In this document: piece after piece, positions 49,450 through 59,057 of the stretch
Layout: each line of letters begins with the position of its first letter
Position numbering within the stretch: the first letter of the stretch is position 1
NCBI GenBank assembly: GCA_002347815.1
Contig: DDXV01000048.1
Span: forward strand, 1-64,000
Direction of reading: 5' to 3'
Source: Syntrophaceae bacterium UBA2251
GTDB lineage: Bacteria; Desulfobacterota; Syntrophia; Syntrophales; UBA2251
DNA: 64,000 nt
Notes under the pieces: model-generated
Told to the model about the DNA's origin: nothing
The model's input: only the letters and a program-made list of their open reading frames with translations
Databases searched by the model: none
Translations under genes and position numbers: made by a program

Positions 49450-49860
49450 ATGTACTCCAAGAAAGTCGTCATCCGCTATACCGCCGACATCGTTGAGGAG
49501 CCGCTCATCTATCAGCTCGTCAAACGGTATGACCTCGTTTTCAACATCCTGAAGGCCCGCATCTTTCCCCGCCGGGAAGGCGTCATCGTCCTGGAGCTCA
49601 CGGGCACCCGGGAGAATTTCGATCTGGGGATCCGTTTCCTGAGGGAAAAGGGGTTGAATGTCGAACCCCTGTCCAAGAGCGTCAGCCAAAACCCGGAGAA
49701 GTGCGTCCACTGCGGCGCCTGCACGGGGTTCTGTCCGACCAGCGCCCTGTACCTCGACCGCACCACCATGAAGGTCCTCTTCGAGCCGGAGAAGTGCAAC
49801 GGGTGCGAGCTGTGCGTGTCCGCCTGTCCCTCCCGGGCGATGGAGGTCAATCTCTTTTAG
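49450..49860 (+). CDS. NIL domain plus 2[4Fe-4S] ferredoxin
   Basis: The 136-residue protein has an N-terminal NIL domain (about 1-75: VIRYTADIVEEPLIYQLVKR, the fold of MetN-type ligand domains) and two [4Fe-4S] motifs, CVHCGACTGFCP and CNGCELCVSACP. NIL-ferredoxins of this shape in methanogens and deltaproteobacteria take part in sulfide-dependent homocysteine synthesis; that link is known for a few organisms only. AAGGA lies 5 nt before ATG 49450. It is probably cytoplasmic and single. Confidence 0.9.
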   Translation: MYSKKVVIRYTADIVEEPLIYQLVKRYDLVFNILKARIFPRREGVIVLELTGTRENFDLGIRFLREKGLNVEPLSKSVSQNPEKCVHCGACTGFCPTSALYLDRTTMKVLFEPEKCNGCELCVSACPSRAMEVNLF

Positions 49861-49863
49861 GGA

Positions 49864-50217
49864 TCATTTGCGCTCCGGGGACGGCGGTTGCTGCGGCGTC
49901 CCCTTGAGTTTGTCGAGGGTCTGGGAGAGTTCCTTCCCCTTGCCGTAGATGTCCCGGCCCGTCCGATAGGCGCCCTTCCCCTTTTCCACCGCGCTCTCCG
50001 TCTTGGCCTTGGCGCCCTGCAGGGTCTGCTTCATCTTCTGGGGCATGGTGGCCGGATCCTGGAAGTAGTAGTAGCCGGCCAGGCCGAAGAGGATGAGAAC
50101 CACGAGCAGGGCCAGCTTGACGAGTTTTTTCAGCATGAAATAGAGGATCAGGAGGGCGCCGAAGATCGCCACCAGTATGCCGGCCGGGGTCGAAAGGCAG
50201 TGGAAAACCTGTTCCAT
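49864..50217 (-). CDS. Small membrane protein with helical tail
   Basis: The 117-residue protein starts at ATG 50217 (AGGAGGA 7 nt upstream; ATG 50223 abuts the RBS). Two transmembrane helices lie at about 10-28 and 33-50, followed by a charged, probably helical tail with K/E/Q-rich LQGAKAKTESAVEKGKGAYR. I do not recognise a family. It converges with the NIL-ferredoxin gene (3 nt apart). Confidence 0.65.
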   Translation of the reverse strand: MEQVFHCLSTPAGILVAIFGALLILYFMLKKLVKLALLVVLILFGLAGYYYFQDPATMPQKMKQTLQGAKAKTESAVEKGKGAYRTGRDIYGKGKELSQTLDKLKGTPQQPPSPERK

Positions 50218-50485
50218 GATCATTCCTCCTGGGTCTGGCCGGTGATTTTAACGGAATCTGCAGTCAAAATCCAGCACTCCTTTTGAACCGGAAGGGGCCG
50301 CGGTCGGCGGCCGCCGGGTTAAGGCCTTGACAAAAGCGGAGCGGCTCTTTAGAGTTTGAAGCCGACCGCAGCAGGGGCGGGCCCCGCCCGGGCAAGACGG
50401 GGCGATCCCGCGGTCTGCCGATTCCGGCCCGGGGGGGTCCCGGCCGGCAGGAGGCGCCGTCGAATCGGAAGGAACCCGTCGTGGA

Positions 50486-51787
50486 ATGAGGATCTCGGTC
50501 GTCACCCTCGGGTGCAAGGTCAACCAATGCGAATCGGCCGCGCTGACGGAAGCGTTCGCGGCCCGGGGGCACACGTCCGTCGGGCCGGACGAGCCGGCCG
50601 ATGTCTGCGTCGTCAACACCTGCACCGTGACCGGACGGACCGACTATCAGTCCCGGCAGAGCATCCGGAAGGTCGTCCGCGAGCATCCGGACGCCACCGT
50701 GATCGTGACGGGCTGCTACGCCCAGACCCGCCCGGACGCGATCGCGGACATCCCGGGCGTCTCCCTGATCGTCGGGACGGAGGACAAGGAACGCATCCCC
50801 GACCTGGTGGCGGAGCCTCTTCCGGAAAGACCCCGCCGGATCGTGGGGGACCCGGCCGGGATCAGGACCTGCAGCGCCCCCCCGCTCGACCGCTTTTCCG
50901 GCCACACCCGGGCCTTCCTCAAGATCCAGGACGGCTGCAATGCCTTCTGCAGCTACTGCATCGTCCCTTACGCGCGGGGCCGGAGCCGGAGCCTGCCGGA
51001 GGAGGACGTCCTGGAGCGCCTGCGCCGTCTGGGCCGCAACGGCTATCGGGAGGTCGTCCTGACGGGCATCCACCTCGGGGCCTACGGCCAGGACCTGGAG
51101 CCGCCCACCGATCTCGCCCGCCTCCTTCGGCGGGCGGAAACCGCCGCACCGGTGGAGCGACTCCGCCTCAGCTCCCTCGAACCGCTGGAGGCCGAGGGCG
51201 TTGCCGAGACGATCCGGGCCGGCCGCCGGATCTGCCCGCATCTGCACATCCCGCTCCAGAGCGGCGACGACGGCGTTCTGGCCGCCATGAACCGGCACTA
51301 CGACAGCGCCTTCTTCGCCGGTCTGATCCGCCGCCTGGTCGATGCGATCCCCGATCTCGGCGTCGGCGTTGACGTTCTGGCCGGCTTTCCCGGCGAATCG
51401 GAGAACGCCTTCCTCCGGACGGTGGCGCTGCTCGAGGCCCTGCCCGTCGCCTATCTCCATGTCTTCCCCTATTCCCGCCGGCCCGGCACGGCGGCGGCGG
51501 ACCTGCCCGGCCAGGTCCCCGAAGCGGAGAAGAAGAACCGGTGCGAGACGCTGCGGGCGCTGAGTCAGAGAAAGCGCCAGGCCTTTGCGGAGCGCTTCGT
51601 CGGCCGGACGCTGTCCGTTCTGATCGAGGACAAGCGCGACCCGGCCACGGGCCTGAAGCGGGGCTTCTCGGAGAACTACATCCCGGTGCTGGTGGAGAGC
51701 GGACCGGGCGCCGCGGCCCGGCGCATCGTTCCGGTCCGGACCGAACGGGCGTCCGCAGGCCGGTTGTTCGGAAGGGTGGCGCCATGA
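50486..51787 (+). CDS. mtaB: tRNA t6A37 methylthiotransferase
   Basis: MtaB adds a methylthio group to t6A37 of tRNA. The 433-residue protein has the MTTase N-terminal [4Fe-4S] cysteines (LGCKVNQCES, VNTCTVTG, TGCYAQT), the radical SAM motif QDGCNAFCSYCIVPYARGRS, and FPYSRRPGTAA; a C-terminal TRAM-like domain ends it. The VNTCTVTG form is that of MtaB rather than MiaB. Its stop overlaps rnc by 4 nt (ATGA). Confidence 0.95.
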   Translation: MRISVVTLGCKVNQCESAALTEAFAARGHTSVGPDEPADVCVVNTCTVTGRTDYQSRQSIRKVVREHPDATVIVTGCYAQTRPDAIADIPGVSLIVGTEDKERIPDLVAEPLPERPRRIVGDPAGIRTCSAPPLDRFSGHTRAFLKIQDGCNAFCSYCIVPYARGRSRSLPEEDVLERLRRLGRNGYREVVLTGIHLGAYGQDLEPPTDLARLLRRAETAAPVERLRLSSLEPLEAEGVAETIRAGRRICPHLHIPLQSGDDGVLAAMNRHYDSAFFAGLIRRLVDAIPDLGVGVDVLAGFPGESENAFLRTVALLEALPVAYLHVFPYSRRPGTAAADLPGQVPEAEKKNRCETLRALSQRKRQAFAERFVGRTLSVLIEDKRDPATGLKRGFSENYIPVLVESGPGAAARRIVPVRTERASAGRLFGRVAP

Positions 51788-52491
51788 AGGAGGAGCGCGT
51801 CCGGGCCCTCAAACGGTGCGAGGAGACGCTCCAGTACCGTTTCCGCGACCTCTCGCTTCTCGATCACGCCCTGACCCACCGGTCCTACGCCAACGAGAAC
51901 GCGGCCCTGGGGATCAAGGATAACGAACGTCTGGAATTCCTGGGGGACGCCGTTCTGGAATTGTGCATCAGCGACCTGCTCATGAGGCGGTTCCCGGATC
52001 ATGCGGAAGGCGACCTCACGAAGCTCCGGGCGGCCGTCGTCAACGAGCGCCCCCTTGCCGAGTTGGCCCTGCGGCTGGACATCGGCGCCCACCTGCTGTT
52101 GGGCCGGGGCGAGGCGGCCAGCGGCGGGAGCGCCAAGCCCTCCCTCCTGGCGAACGCCCTGGAGGCGGTGATCGCCGCCGTCTACCTGGACAGCACCTAT
52201 CTGGAAACCCTGGCCTTCATCGGCCGCCTGTTTTCGGCCGCCATCGCCGAAGGGACGCGGGCCCTGTTCTATCAGGACTTCAAGAGCGCCCTGCAGGAGA
52301 TCTGCCAGGAGCGCTACCACGCCATTCCCCGGTACACCGTGGAGGCGGCGGACGGACCGGATCACGACAAGGTCTTCGAGATCCGCGTGGCCGTGGCCGA
52401 CGTCCTGACCGCCACCGGCCGGGGCCGGACCAAGAAAGAGGCGGAACAGGAAGCGGCCCGCAAGGCCCTGCTCGCCCTGGAGGCCGCCTGA
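51784..52491 (+). CDS. rnc: Ribonuclease III
   Basis: RNase III cuts double-stranded RNA in rRNA maturation and gene control. The 235-residue protein has the catalytic NERLEFLGDAVLELCISDLL signature (about 40-60), the second acidic cluster NALEAVIAAVYLD, and a C-terminal double-stranded RNA-binding domain (about 155-230) ending GRTKKEAEQEAARKALLALE. It overlaps mtaB and precedes a radical SAM gene by 10 nt. Confidence 0.97.
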   Translation: MKEERVRALKRCEETLQYRFRDLSLLDHALTHRSYANENAALGIKDNERLEFLGDAVLELCISDLLMRRFPDHAEGDLTKLRAAVVNERPLAELALRLDIGAHLLLGRGEAASGGSAKPSLLANALEAVIAAVYLDSTYLETLAFIGRLFSAAIAEGTRALFYQDFKSALQEICQERYHAIPRYTVEAADGPDHDKVFEIRVAVADVLTATGRGRTKKEAEQEAARKALLALEAA

Positions 52492-52501
52492 AGGGTCGCG
52501 C

Positions 52502-53560
52502 ATGGACAGCCCCCTGATCATCCCGATCTTCATCCCCTATCAGGGTTGCCCCCGGCGCTGCATCTACTGCAACGAACACATCACCGCCGGCAGCCCCCAG
52601 CCGCCGCCGACCGCCGCCGCCCTGAAGAGGCAGATTCTCGCCAGCCGCCACCGGACGCGGCGCCACCCGCCCCGGGTCGAAATCGCCTTCTACGGCGGCA
52701 CCTTCACCGGCCTGGATCGGGAAGCCCAGGCGGCCCTGCTCGCCCCCGCCACCGCCTGTCTCCGGGAAGGCCTCGTGCAGGGCATCCGGATCTCCACCCG
52801 TCCCGATGAAATCGATGACGCCGCCGCCCAGTTCCTGCGGACCGCCGGGGTGTGGACGGTCGAGATCGGCGCCCAGTCCCTGGTCGACGCCGTCCTGGAA
52901 AAGAGCCGGAGGGGATACACGGCGGAGGACGTGGTCCGGACCGTCACGCGCCTCAAGACGAAAGGCTTCGCCACGGGGTTGCACCTGATGATCGGCCTGC
53001 CGGGGGAGGACGGGGCCGCGTTCGCCGAGACCGTCCGGCGGGCCGTCGCCCTGCAGCCGGACATGGTCCGGCTGCACCCCACGCTGGTCTTCCGGGGGAC
53101 CGAACTGGCGGACCTCTACCGCGCCGGCGCCTATGCGCCCCTGTCCCTTGAAGACACCCTGGCGGCCTGCCGGCATGCCCTCAGGGCCTTCGAGAGCGCC
53201 GGCATTCCCGTGATCCGCCTCGGTGTGCAGACGACCCCCGAGATGGAGGCGCCCGGGGTGGTGCTCGCCGGCCCGTATCACCCCGCGCTCCGGAGCCGGG
53301 TCGAAGAATCCATCGCCGGCGAGATGGCGGCGCGCCTGCTGGCCGCGCTCCCCGTTTGCCGCCGGACGGTCCTCTTCACCGCCGCCCCGACCCTGGCGGC
53401 CCACCTGAAGGGCCGGAAGAAGGCCCAGCTTGAGACCTTGCAGAAGGATTTCGATCTGGCCGGCGTGGAGGTTGCGGTCGATCCCTCCTCGCCCGGCGAT
53501 GTCCTGACCCTCACCGTGGGGGACCGGACGGAACGGACCGGCCGCTGGGGTCCGCTCTGA
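52502..53560 (+). CDS. Radical SAM protein, Elp3-like
   Basis: The 352-residue protein has CPRRCIYCNE (Cx3Cx2C), FYGGTFTGLDREAQ, the ISTRPDEI strand, VEIGAQS and GLHLMIGLPGEDG as in Elp3-related radical SAM proteins, but no GNAT acetyltransferase domain. A radical SAM gene beside rnc is common in clostridia and deltaproteobacteria. Reaction unknown. It is third in the mtaB-rnc-radical SAM run. Confidence 0.85.
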   Translation: MDSPLIIPIFIPYQGCPRRCIYCNEHITAGSPQPPPTAAALKRQILASRHRTRRHPPRVEIAFYGGTFTGLDREAQAALLAPATACLREGLVQGIRISTRPDEIDDAAAQFLRTAGVWTVEIGAQSLVDAVLEKSRRGYTAEDVVRTVTRLKTKGFATGLHLMIGLPGEDGAAFAETVRRAVALQPDMVRLHPTLVFRGTELADLYRAGAYAPLSLEDTLAACRHALRAFESAGIPVIRLGVQTTPEMEAPGVVLAGPYHPALRSRVEESIAGEMAARLLAALPVCRRTVLFTAAPTLAAHLKGRKKAQLETLQKDFDLAGVEVAVDPSSPGDVLTLTVGDRTERTGRWGPL

Positions 53561-53687
53561 CGCGGCCGCCCCTTCCCCGGCCATTTGCCCGGTGACAATC
53601 GTCCCGGTCCTATGTTAACCTGCGTATCCTCCGGGAAGGATGCAGGACCTTCCCGAGGCGGATCGCACCAAAATCAGGAGGCTGGCG

Positions 53688-54854
53688 ATGCAGGATTTCA
53701 CGTTTTTTCTTCCCACGCGCGTGGTGTTCGGATGCGGAAAGGTTCGGCGGGTCGGTGAGGAGTGCCGAAGGCTCGGGGGCAAGAAGGCGTTCGTCATCAC
53801 CGGGACGACGGCCACCGCGACGTCGGCCGGGTTCGCCGCCATGCTCGAGTCGATGCGGGAGGCGGACCTCCCGTTCGAGGTCTATGACCGGATCGAGCAC
53901 GACCCGACGCTCGAAGCCATCGAGGCGGGGCGGCAGGCCGCCCTGCAGTGCGGGGCGGACCTGATCGTCGCCTACGGCGGCGGAAGCCCGATGGATGCCG
54001 GCAAGGCCGTCGCCATGTTCGCGACAAACAAGGGCGCCGTCGAGGAGTACCTGTCCGTCAAGAAGGTCTTCAAGCTCCCGGGACTTCCCTTCCTCGCCAT
54101 TCCGACGACGGCGGGGTCCGGCTCCGAGGTGACGGCGGCCATGGTGATCCGGGACGATGAGCGGAAACAGAAGACCGGCCTCTCCCACCCCCTCGCCTTC
54201 GCCAAGACGGCCGTCATCGATCCGGAAACCCACGTGAGCATGCCGCCCGCGGTGACCGCCGCGACGGGCATGGACGCCCTGACCCACGCCATCGAGGCGT
54301 ATACGTCCAAGAGCCACCAGCCCTTCAGCGATGCCTTCTGCCTCCAGGCCATCCGCCTGATCGGGGAAAACCTCCGCCGGGCCACGGGCAACGGGGCGGA
54401 CCTCGCGGCCCGCTCCCGCATGGCGGCGGCCAGCACGCTCGCGGGGGTCGGCTTCACCTTCGCCAGCCTGGGCTCCGTGCACGGCCTCGCGCACGCCATC
54501 GGCGCCCGCTTCGAGGTTCCCCACGGTGTGGCCAACGCCCTGATGCTGCCCTACGTCATGGAAGCCAGCATCATCGCGGACATGCCTCGCTTCCGGGACA
54601 TTGCGGCGGCGCTGGGCGAAAACATCTCGGGCCTCAGCCTGCGCGACGCGGCCTTCGCTGCCGTGGACGCCGTGAATATCCTCAAGGCCGACCTGGATAT
54701 TCCCCGCTGCCTGACGGACGTCGGCGTCCGGGAACGGGCGCTCAAGGACATCACCGAGGACGCCCTGGCCTATCGCCTCCGCCCGCTCGCTCCCCGCGAT
54801 TTCTGCCGCGCCGATTTTCAGCGCATCCTGAATCGCGCGATGGGAAAACCCTGA
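53688..54854 (+). CDS. Iron-type (group III) alcohol dehydrogenase
   Basis: The 388-residue protein starts at ATG 53688 (AGGAGG 6 nt upstream). It has the NAD(P)-binding GGGSPMDAGKAVAMFA, the TTAGSGSEVT loop, and metal ligands in DALTHAIEAY and SVHGLAHAIGA followed by VPHGVANALMLPYVM. It should oxidise alcohols or reduce aldehydes with NAD(P)H; butanol-dehydrogenase-like enzymes share this pattern. Substrate not decidable from sequence. Confidence 0.94.
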   Translation: MQDFTFFLPTRVVFGCGKVRRVGEECRRLGGKKAFVITGTTATATSAGFAAMLESMREADLPFEVYDRIEHDPTLEAIEAGRQAALQCGADLIVAYGGGSPMDAGKAVAMFATNKGAVEEYLSVKKVFKLPGLPFLAIPTTAGSGSEVTAAMVIRDDERKQKTGLSHPLAFAKTAVIDPETHVSMPPAVTAATGMDALTHAIEAYTSKSHQPFSDAFCLQAIRLIGENLRRATGNGADLAARSRMAAASTLAGVGFTFASLGSVHGLAHAIGARFEVPHGVANALMLPYVMEASIIADMPRFRDIAAALGENISGLSLRDAAFAAVDAVNILKADLDIPRCLTDVGVRERALKDITEDALAYRLRPLAPRDFCRADFQRILNRAMGKP

Positions 54855-54929
54855 GCGAGGATGCGCGGCGCCATCCGCGGTCGGACTTCCGCCACCCCGG
54901 GTATCAAGATTGACGGTCTTCCCGCGCCG

Positions 54930-56627
54930 CTAAGCGAGCGCCTTCAGACGGCGCTCGCCTAAGCGCATGGGCAGGACCACGGCCAGGACGCAGAGCAGAA
55001 TCACCAGCGCAAAAGAGATCGCCAGCCAGACCCACTGCAGGAGGGCGAGGCCCCGGCCGTTGAGCGACGCCATGAAGACGCTGTAGACCGGTCCGGCCTC
55101 CAGGATGACGATGAACCCGATGAACCCGGCGCAGAGGATCATGAAGAGCAGCCCCCCGAAACTGGTGACCGCCTGGGCCGGATTCTCCGACTGAAAATCG
55201 GGATAGGCGGCGCCCAGTCCCACGCCCATGGCCACGATGCCGGGCACCATCAGCAGAACCGTCGCCGTCGACAGGATCATCATCAGGTCCGTGACCCGCA
55301 GCAGGAGGTTGGTCGCGACGATCAGAAATTCCGCCAGGATCGCGAGCGGGAGAAAATACACCCAAAACTTCACCCACAGAAACGACCGGATCGACACGGG
55401 CGCGGCCCGGACGATCCAGAAGGCGACGCCCTCCGTGCTCACCGCCGGGAAGACGAAGCGGGCTGACAGGGCCGTCAGGACAAAGGCGGCCAGCCCCATG
55501 TTCAGGAAGGAAAACAGGTTCTGGAGATAAAACGTCTTGATGGGGGTCTTGTCCAGCGGCAGAACGGAAAAATTGTAAAGATAAACCACGATCAGGGCAA
55601 TCATCAGGAAGATCTGCGGCCACTGGGTCTGATCCCGGGTGAACGTCTTGATTTCCTTGACGGCGAACGCCCGCGTCGGGCCGGACAGAAAGCCCAGCAG
55701 CCAGGCGCTGGCCGCCCGCCGCCCCTGGCGCGACGGGAGCAGCCGTTCGGCCGTGGTCTGCGCCTTCGAGAAGCCCGGGAAGTAAGCCGCTCCGGCGATC
55801 CACGTCATGAGATACCCCAGCGCCGCCGCGCCGCTCCAGAGCAGCGCCAGGTTGAAGAGCGCGCCCGCACGGTTTCCGGAAAGCGCCCCCCGGAGGCTGT
55901 CATAGATCCAGGTGGAGGGAAGCCAGGGCGACCCGGGTGTCTCCAGGGACCTGAAATACAGCAGGACGGAGGCGAAGGTGTCCGGATTGGTCAGCTGTTC
56001 CGGCCGCATCATCCGGAAGGCGATCAGCAGGATGACGAACAGGACGAGGCTGAGAAAGACGAAGACCGTGCGAATACGCCCCGCCGGGAGAAACCGGGCG
56101 ACCAGGACCACCGCGATGGCGCTCAGGGCGGACCCGATGAGACAGAAAGGCAGGAGGGCGCCCAGCGTCGTGGCATAAAAAAGGACGCCCGCCCGGTAAA
56201 CGATGCCGTAGGAAAGAAAGATCGGCAGGCTGTAGACGACGACCATCCAGGCGCTGTCGATCGTGCTTTCGATCCAGCGGGCCAGAAAGATCTGCGCCGG
56301 CGACACGGGCAGGGCGTGAACCAGGACGAGGTCGCGGCTCAGGTAGAACTTGGACAGCGCGGCGATGATGCTGCTGAACATCAGCAGGGCGAAGAACGTG
56401 ATGAGCACCATGGACAGGAGCTTGTACGCCAGGATGTCGCCGAAGCCCTCCACCCCCTGGAAGTACCGCAGGACGCGGTAGAAGACGGTGAAGATGCCCG
56501 CCCAGAACAGGAAACCGATCCCGCCGAAGAGCAGCCATTTGATGTTCCGGGGTTCCCGGTCCCGCGCGACATTCCCGTTCAGAAAGGACCAGAGCCGGGG
56601 TTTCAGCAGGGTCAAGACGCCGTTCAT
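54930..56627 (-). CDS. ABC-2 type transporter permease
   Basis: The 565-residue inner-membrane protein has about 12-14 predicted hydrophobic segments and is coupled by an ATGA overlap to the ATP-binding subunit. ABC-2 permeases export polysaccharides, lipids, peptides or drugs. The double-length size (two 6-helix halves) suggests it works as a monomer or fused dimer. The last codons overlap a 9-bp inverted repeat (54934-54958). Cargo is unknown. Confidence 0.85.
   Translation of the reverse strand: MNGVLTLLKPRLWSFLNGNVARDREPRNIKWLLFGGIGFLFWAGIFTVFYRVLRYFQGVEGFGDILAYKLLSMVLITFFALLMFSSIIAALSKFYLSRDLVLVHALPVSPAQIFLARWIESTIDSAWMVVVYSLPIFLSYGIVYRAGVLFYATTLGALLPFCLIGSALSAIAVVLVARFLPAGRIRTVFVFLSLVLFVILLIAFRMMRPEQLTNPDTFASVLLYFRSLETPGSPWLPSTWIYDSLRGALSGNRAGALFNLALLWSGAAALGYLMTWIAGAAYFPGFSKAQTTAERLLPSRQGRRAASAWLLGFLSGPTRAFAVKEIKTFTRDQTQWPQIFLMIALIVVYLYNFSVLPLDKTPIKTFYLQNLFSFLNMGLAAFVLTALSARFVFPAVSTEGVAFWIVRAAPVSIRSFLWVKFWVYFLPLAILAEFLIVATNLLLRVTDLMMILSTATVLLMVPGIVAMGVGLGAAYPDFQSENPAQAVTSFGGLLFMILCAGFIGFIVILEAGPVYSVFMASLNGRGLALLQWVWLAISFALVILLCVLAVVLPMRLGERRLKALA
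54934..54958. repeat. Inverted repeat at the 3' end of the permease gene
   Basis: GCGAGCGCC / GGCGCTCGC (54934-54942 and 54950-54958), 7-nt loop, overlaps the last codons of the permease frame. There is no T-run, but the gene converges with the dehydrogenase, so it may act as a bidirectional end signal. Confidence 0.4.
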
Positions 56628-57358
56628 GAAGGGGCCTGCTCCTCCGTCAGCTTGAGAAAAACCTCTTCCAGATCGGCCTGCTGCGCCTGGGCCAGCCGCT
56701 TCAGCTCCCGGGTCGTTCCCAGGGCGATCAGCGCGCCCCGATGGATGATGCCGATCCGGTCGCAGAGGTCCTCAGCGACGCTCAGGGTGTGGGTGGACAT
56801 GAAGACGGCGGTTCCCCGCCGGGCCAGATCCTTCAGGATGTCCTTGACCATCTTGATGGCGGCCGGATCGAGGCCGACCATCGGCTCGTCCACCACGAGC
56901 ACCCTGGGATCGTGGAGCAGGGCGGCCGAGATGACCAGGCGCTGCTTCATGCCGTGGGAATAGGCCTCGATCAGGTCGTGCGACCAGTCGAACAGGCCGA
57001 ATGTCCGGAGCAGATCCTCGGCCTTTGGACGGAAGGTTCCGTCGCCCACCCCGTACAGGTCCGCGGAAAACCGCATGAACTCCATCCCGGTCAGCTTTTC
57101 GTAGAGGAAGGGCCGGTCGGGAATGAAGCCGATCCGCCGTTTGGCCTCCTCCGGCCGGGCCGCCATGTCGATCCCGTCGATGACGACGGCGCCCGCCGTC
57201 GGGGAGAGCGTTCCTCCCATCATGCGGATCGTCGTGGTCTTGCCGGCCCCGTTCGGTCCGATGAACCCGAAGATCTCCCCGGCGGCCACGGACAGGCTCA
57301 GCCGGTCCACGGCCAGCGTTTTCCCGTAACGTTTGGTCAAGTCGGTCAGTTCGATCAT
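56624..57358 (-). CDS. ABC transporter ATP-binding protein
   Basis: The 244-residue protein starts at ATG 57358, overlapping the transglutaminase stop by 4 nt. It has Walker A GPNGAGKTTT, the Q-loop region IGFIPDRPFLYEKLTG, the signature YSHGMKQRLVISAAL, Walker B VLVVDEP and a switch His in STHTLSV. It overlaps the permease start by 4 nt (ATGA). With the permease it forms a complete exporter. Confidence 0.95.
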   Translation of the reverse strand: MIELTDLTKRYGKTLAVDRLSLSVAAGEIFGFIGPNGAGKTTTIRMMGGTLSPTAGAVVIDGIDMAARPEEAKRRIGFIPDRPFLYEKLTGMEFMRFSADLYGVGDGTFRPKAEDLLRTFGLFDWSHDLIEAYSHGMKQRLVISAALLHDPRVLVVDEPMVGLDPAAIKMVKDILKDLARRGTAVFMSTHTLSVAEDLCDRIGIIHRGALIALGTTRELKRLAQAQQADLEEVFLKLTEEQAPS

Positions 57359-58836
57359 TTTTTCGTATCCACGATCTCCAGGCGGATGTCCCCGATGATC
57401 CCCGCCAGATCGATCTGGCGGTCGGCCTCCCCCCGGACGAGACGGATGTGGGTGACATCCGCCGGCATCTGCCCCATCGTCGCGTCGGCCGTCACCCACC
57501 CGTCGACGTACAGGACATTCCAGGCGTGGTAATAGAACCGCCCCTTCAGATACACCAGGCCCGCCTCGATCTGCGCCGGGATGCCCGCCGCCCGGGCGAG
57601 CGCGGCCAGGAGCACGGCGTGCTCGTTGCAGTCCCCCACGCGATGGGTCAGGGTTTCCAGGGCATTCGGAACGGACAGCACCGGCCGCTTCTCCACGTTC
57701 CGGTACACCCAGTCCACGAGCTTCCGGGCCTTGACCGCATCGCCGTCCCCGGGGGAGACGATCCGGGCCGCCCGGGCGCGAATCTCCGGATGGTCCGACT
57801 GGATGAAGGGCGTCGCCTGCGGGAACGGACGCATTTCCGCCGGGAGCGCGTCCCGGGTCGTCCGGGCCGCGGGCATCGCCTCCCGCACGACCGTGAGCCG
57901 GCCCTGTTCATACTGCTGTCGGCCGCCGTCGAGCGACAGCGATTCGGGCCGGACGTTTGCCAGGCGGACGGTCATTTGCGCCAGGGCCTCCGGCGCGTCG
58001 AGGCGCACCCGCGAGGGGATCGACGCGGCGTCGGTCAGATCGGTGCTGGCGGCCAGCGTCAACCCGTCCAGCGCCCGGTCTTTCGTGACCTGTTCGACGG
58101 TCATCCCCAGCAGGCCCTGTTCCCTCAGGACCCCGCCGTCTTCCCCCAGCCACGCCACCTGCCGGGCGCCCATGAAATCCACCGCGACCTTGCGGGCCGC
58201 GTGCGGCCGTCCCATGATTTGGATCGTTTCACGCTCCAGGACCTTGACCCGCACCGGGCGCTCGGCCATCGAGGCCGGATCGAAGACGTTCAGGGTCATC
58301 TCCTGACCGGTTGCGAGCGCCCTGCCCCGGAGCGCCTCGTAAAGGCTGTTGGACAGGTGGGGGGCCTCCCGGAGCGCGATCCGGATTTGCTTCTCCGCCG
58401 ACGGCGGCCCTTGATAAACGATGGCTTGCCGCCCCCGGACCTCCCCGCGCACGACGAAGCGGAAGAGACTGGATTGAAGATCGAAGCGGAAGGCGGACAG
58501 GGTCCCGTCCGGATTCAGATCCCCGGTCGTTTTCATGCGGATGTCCTGAACGACCCCCATCGTATTGATCCGCAGCAGGCCGGATTCCTCGAAACGATAC
58601 CCCCGGGGGACGCGCTGCATCCGACGGTGCGAATAGCCTATTTTTCGCCCGTTCTGGTAGACGGCCATCCATCGGTCTTCATCAGCCCGGGAGGGGCCGG
58701 CGGAAGACGCGGCCGGTCCGGACCCGGGGAGCAGGGCCCCGGGAAAGACGTCCAGGCGAACGGCGAGCAGCGCCAGAAAAAGCAGGACAAACAGGCCTCC
58801 GGCGATCCCATGCCCTTTGATTCTCGCGGACGTCAC
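57355..58836 (-). CDS. Membrane-anchored transglutaminase-like protein
   Basis: The 493-residue protein starts at GTG 58836 (GGGGGAGGGG upstream); longer frames are shadow sequence. An N-terminal membrane segment (GLFVLLFLALLAVRL) precedes an extracytoplasmic beta-rich region (about 60-330) and a transglutaminase-like domain (about 385-470) with the catalytic Cys in VGDCNEHAVLLAALARAAG, His in FYYHAWNVLY and Asp in WVTADATMGQ. Such proteins act as proteases or crosslinkers. It is first in the transglutaminase-ATPase-permease operon, which suggests exporter-linked processing. Confidence 0.88.
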   Translation of the reverse strand: MTSARIKGHGIAGGLFVLLFLALLAVRLDVFPGALLPGSGPAASSAGPSRADEDRWMAVYQNGRKIGYSHRRMQRVPRGYRFEESGLLRINTMGVVQDIRMKTTGDLNPDGTLSAFRFDLQSSLFRFVVRGEVRGRQAIVYQGPPSAEKQIRIALREAPHLSNSLYEALRGRALATGQEMTLNVFDPASMAERPVRVKVLERETIQIMGRPHAARKVAVDFMGARQVAWLGEDGGVLREQGLLGMTVEQVTKDRALDGLTLAASTDLTDAASIPSRVRLDAPEALAQMTVRLANVRPESLSLDGGRQQYEQGRLTVVREAMPAARTTRDALPAEMRPFPQATPFIQSDHPEIRARAARIVSPGDGDAVKARKLVDWVYRNVEKRPVLSVPNALETLTHRVGDCNEHAVLLAALARAAGIPAQIEAGLVYLKGRFYYHAWNVLYVDGWVTADATMGQMPADVTHIRLVRGEADRQIDLAGIIGDIRLEIVDTKK

Positions 58837-59057
58837 GACCCCTCCCCCGCCTCCCGCTGGATTTCGGGGGAGTATAGGGGAAGGCGCCGGAGGTGTCAAC
58901 GGAAACACAGGAGTCCCTCTTCCGCTTATCCCTGACACAAAACCCTTAACGTTGCCCGCCCCCCTTTCTCCCGCGCCTGGCGAACGATGCTTGACGTTGC
59001 CCCGGGCCGGGAAGGGCCGCCATGCGGGAAGCGCAGCGGGACCGGCGAGGAGCCGGC

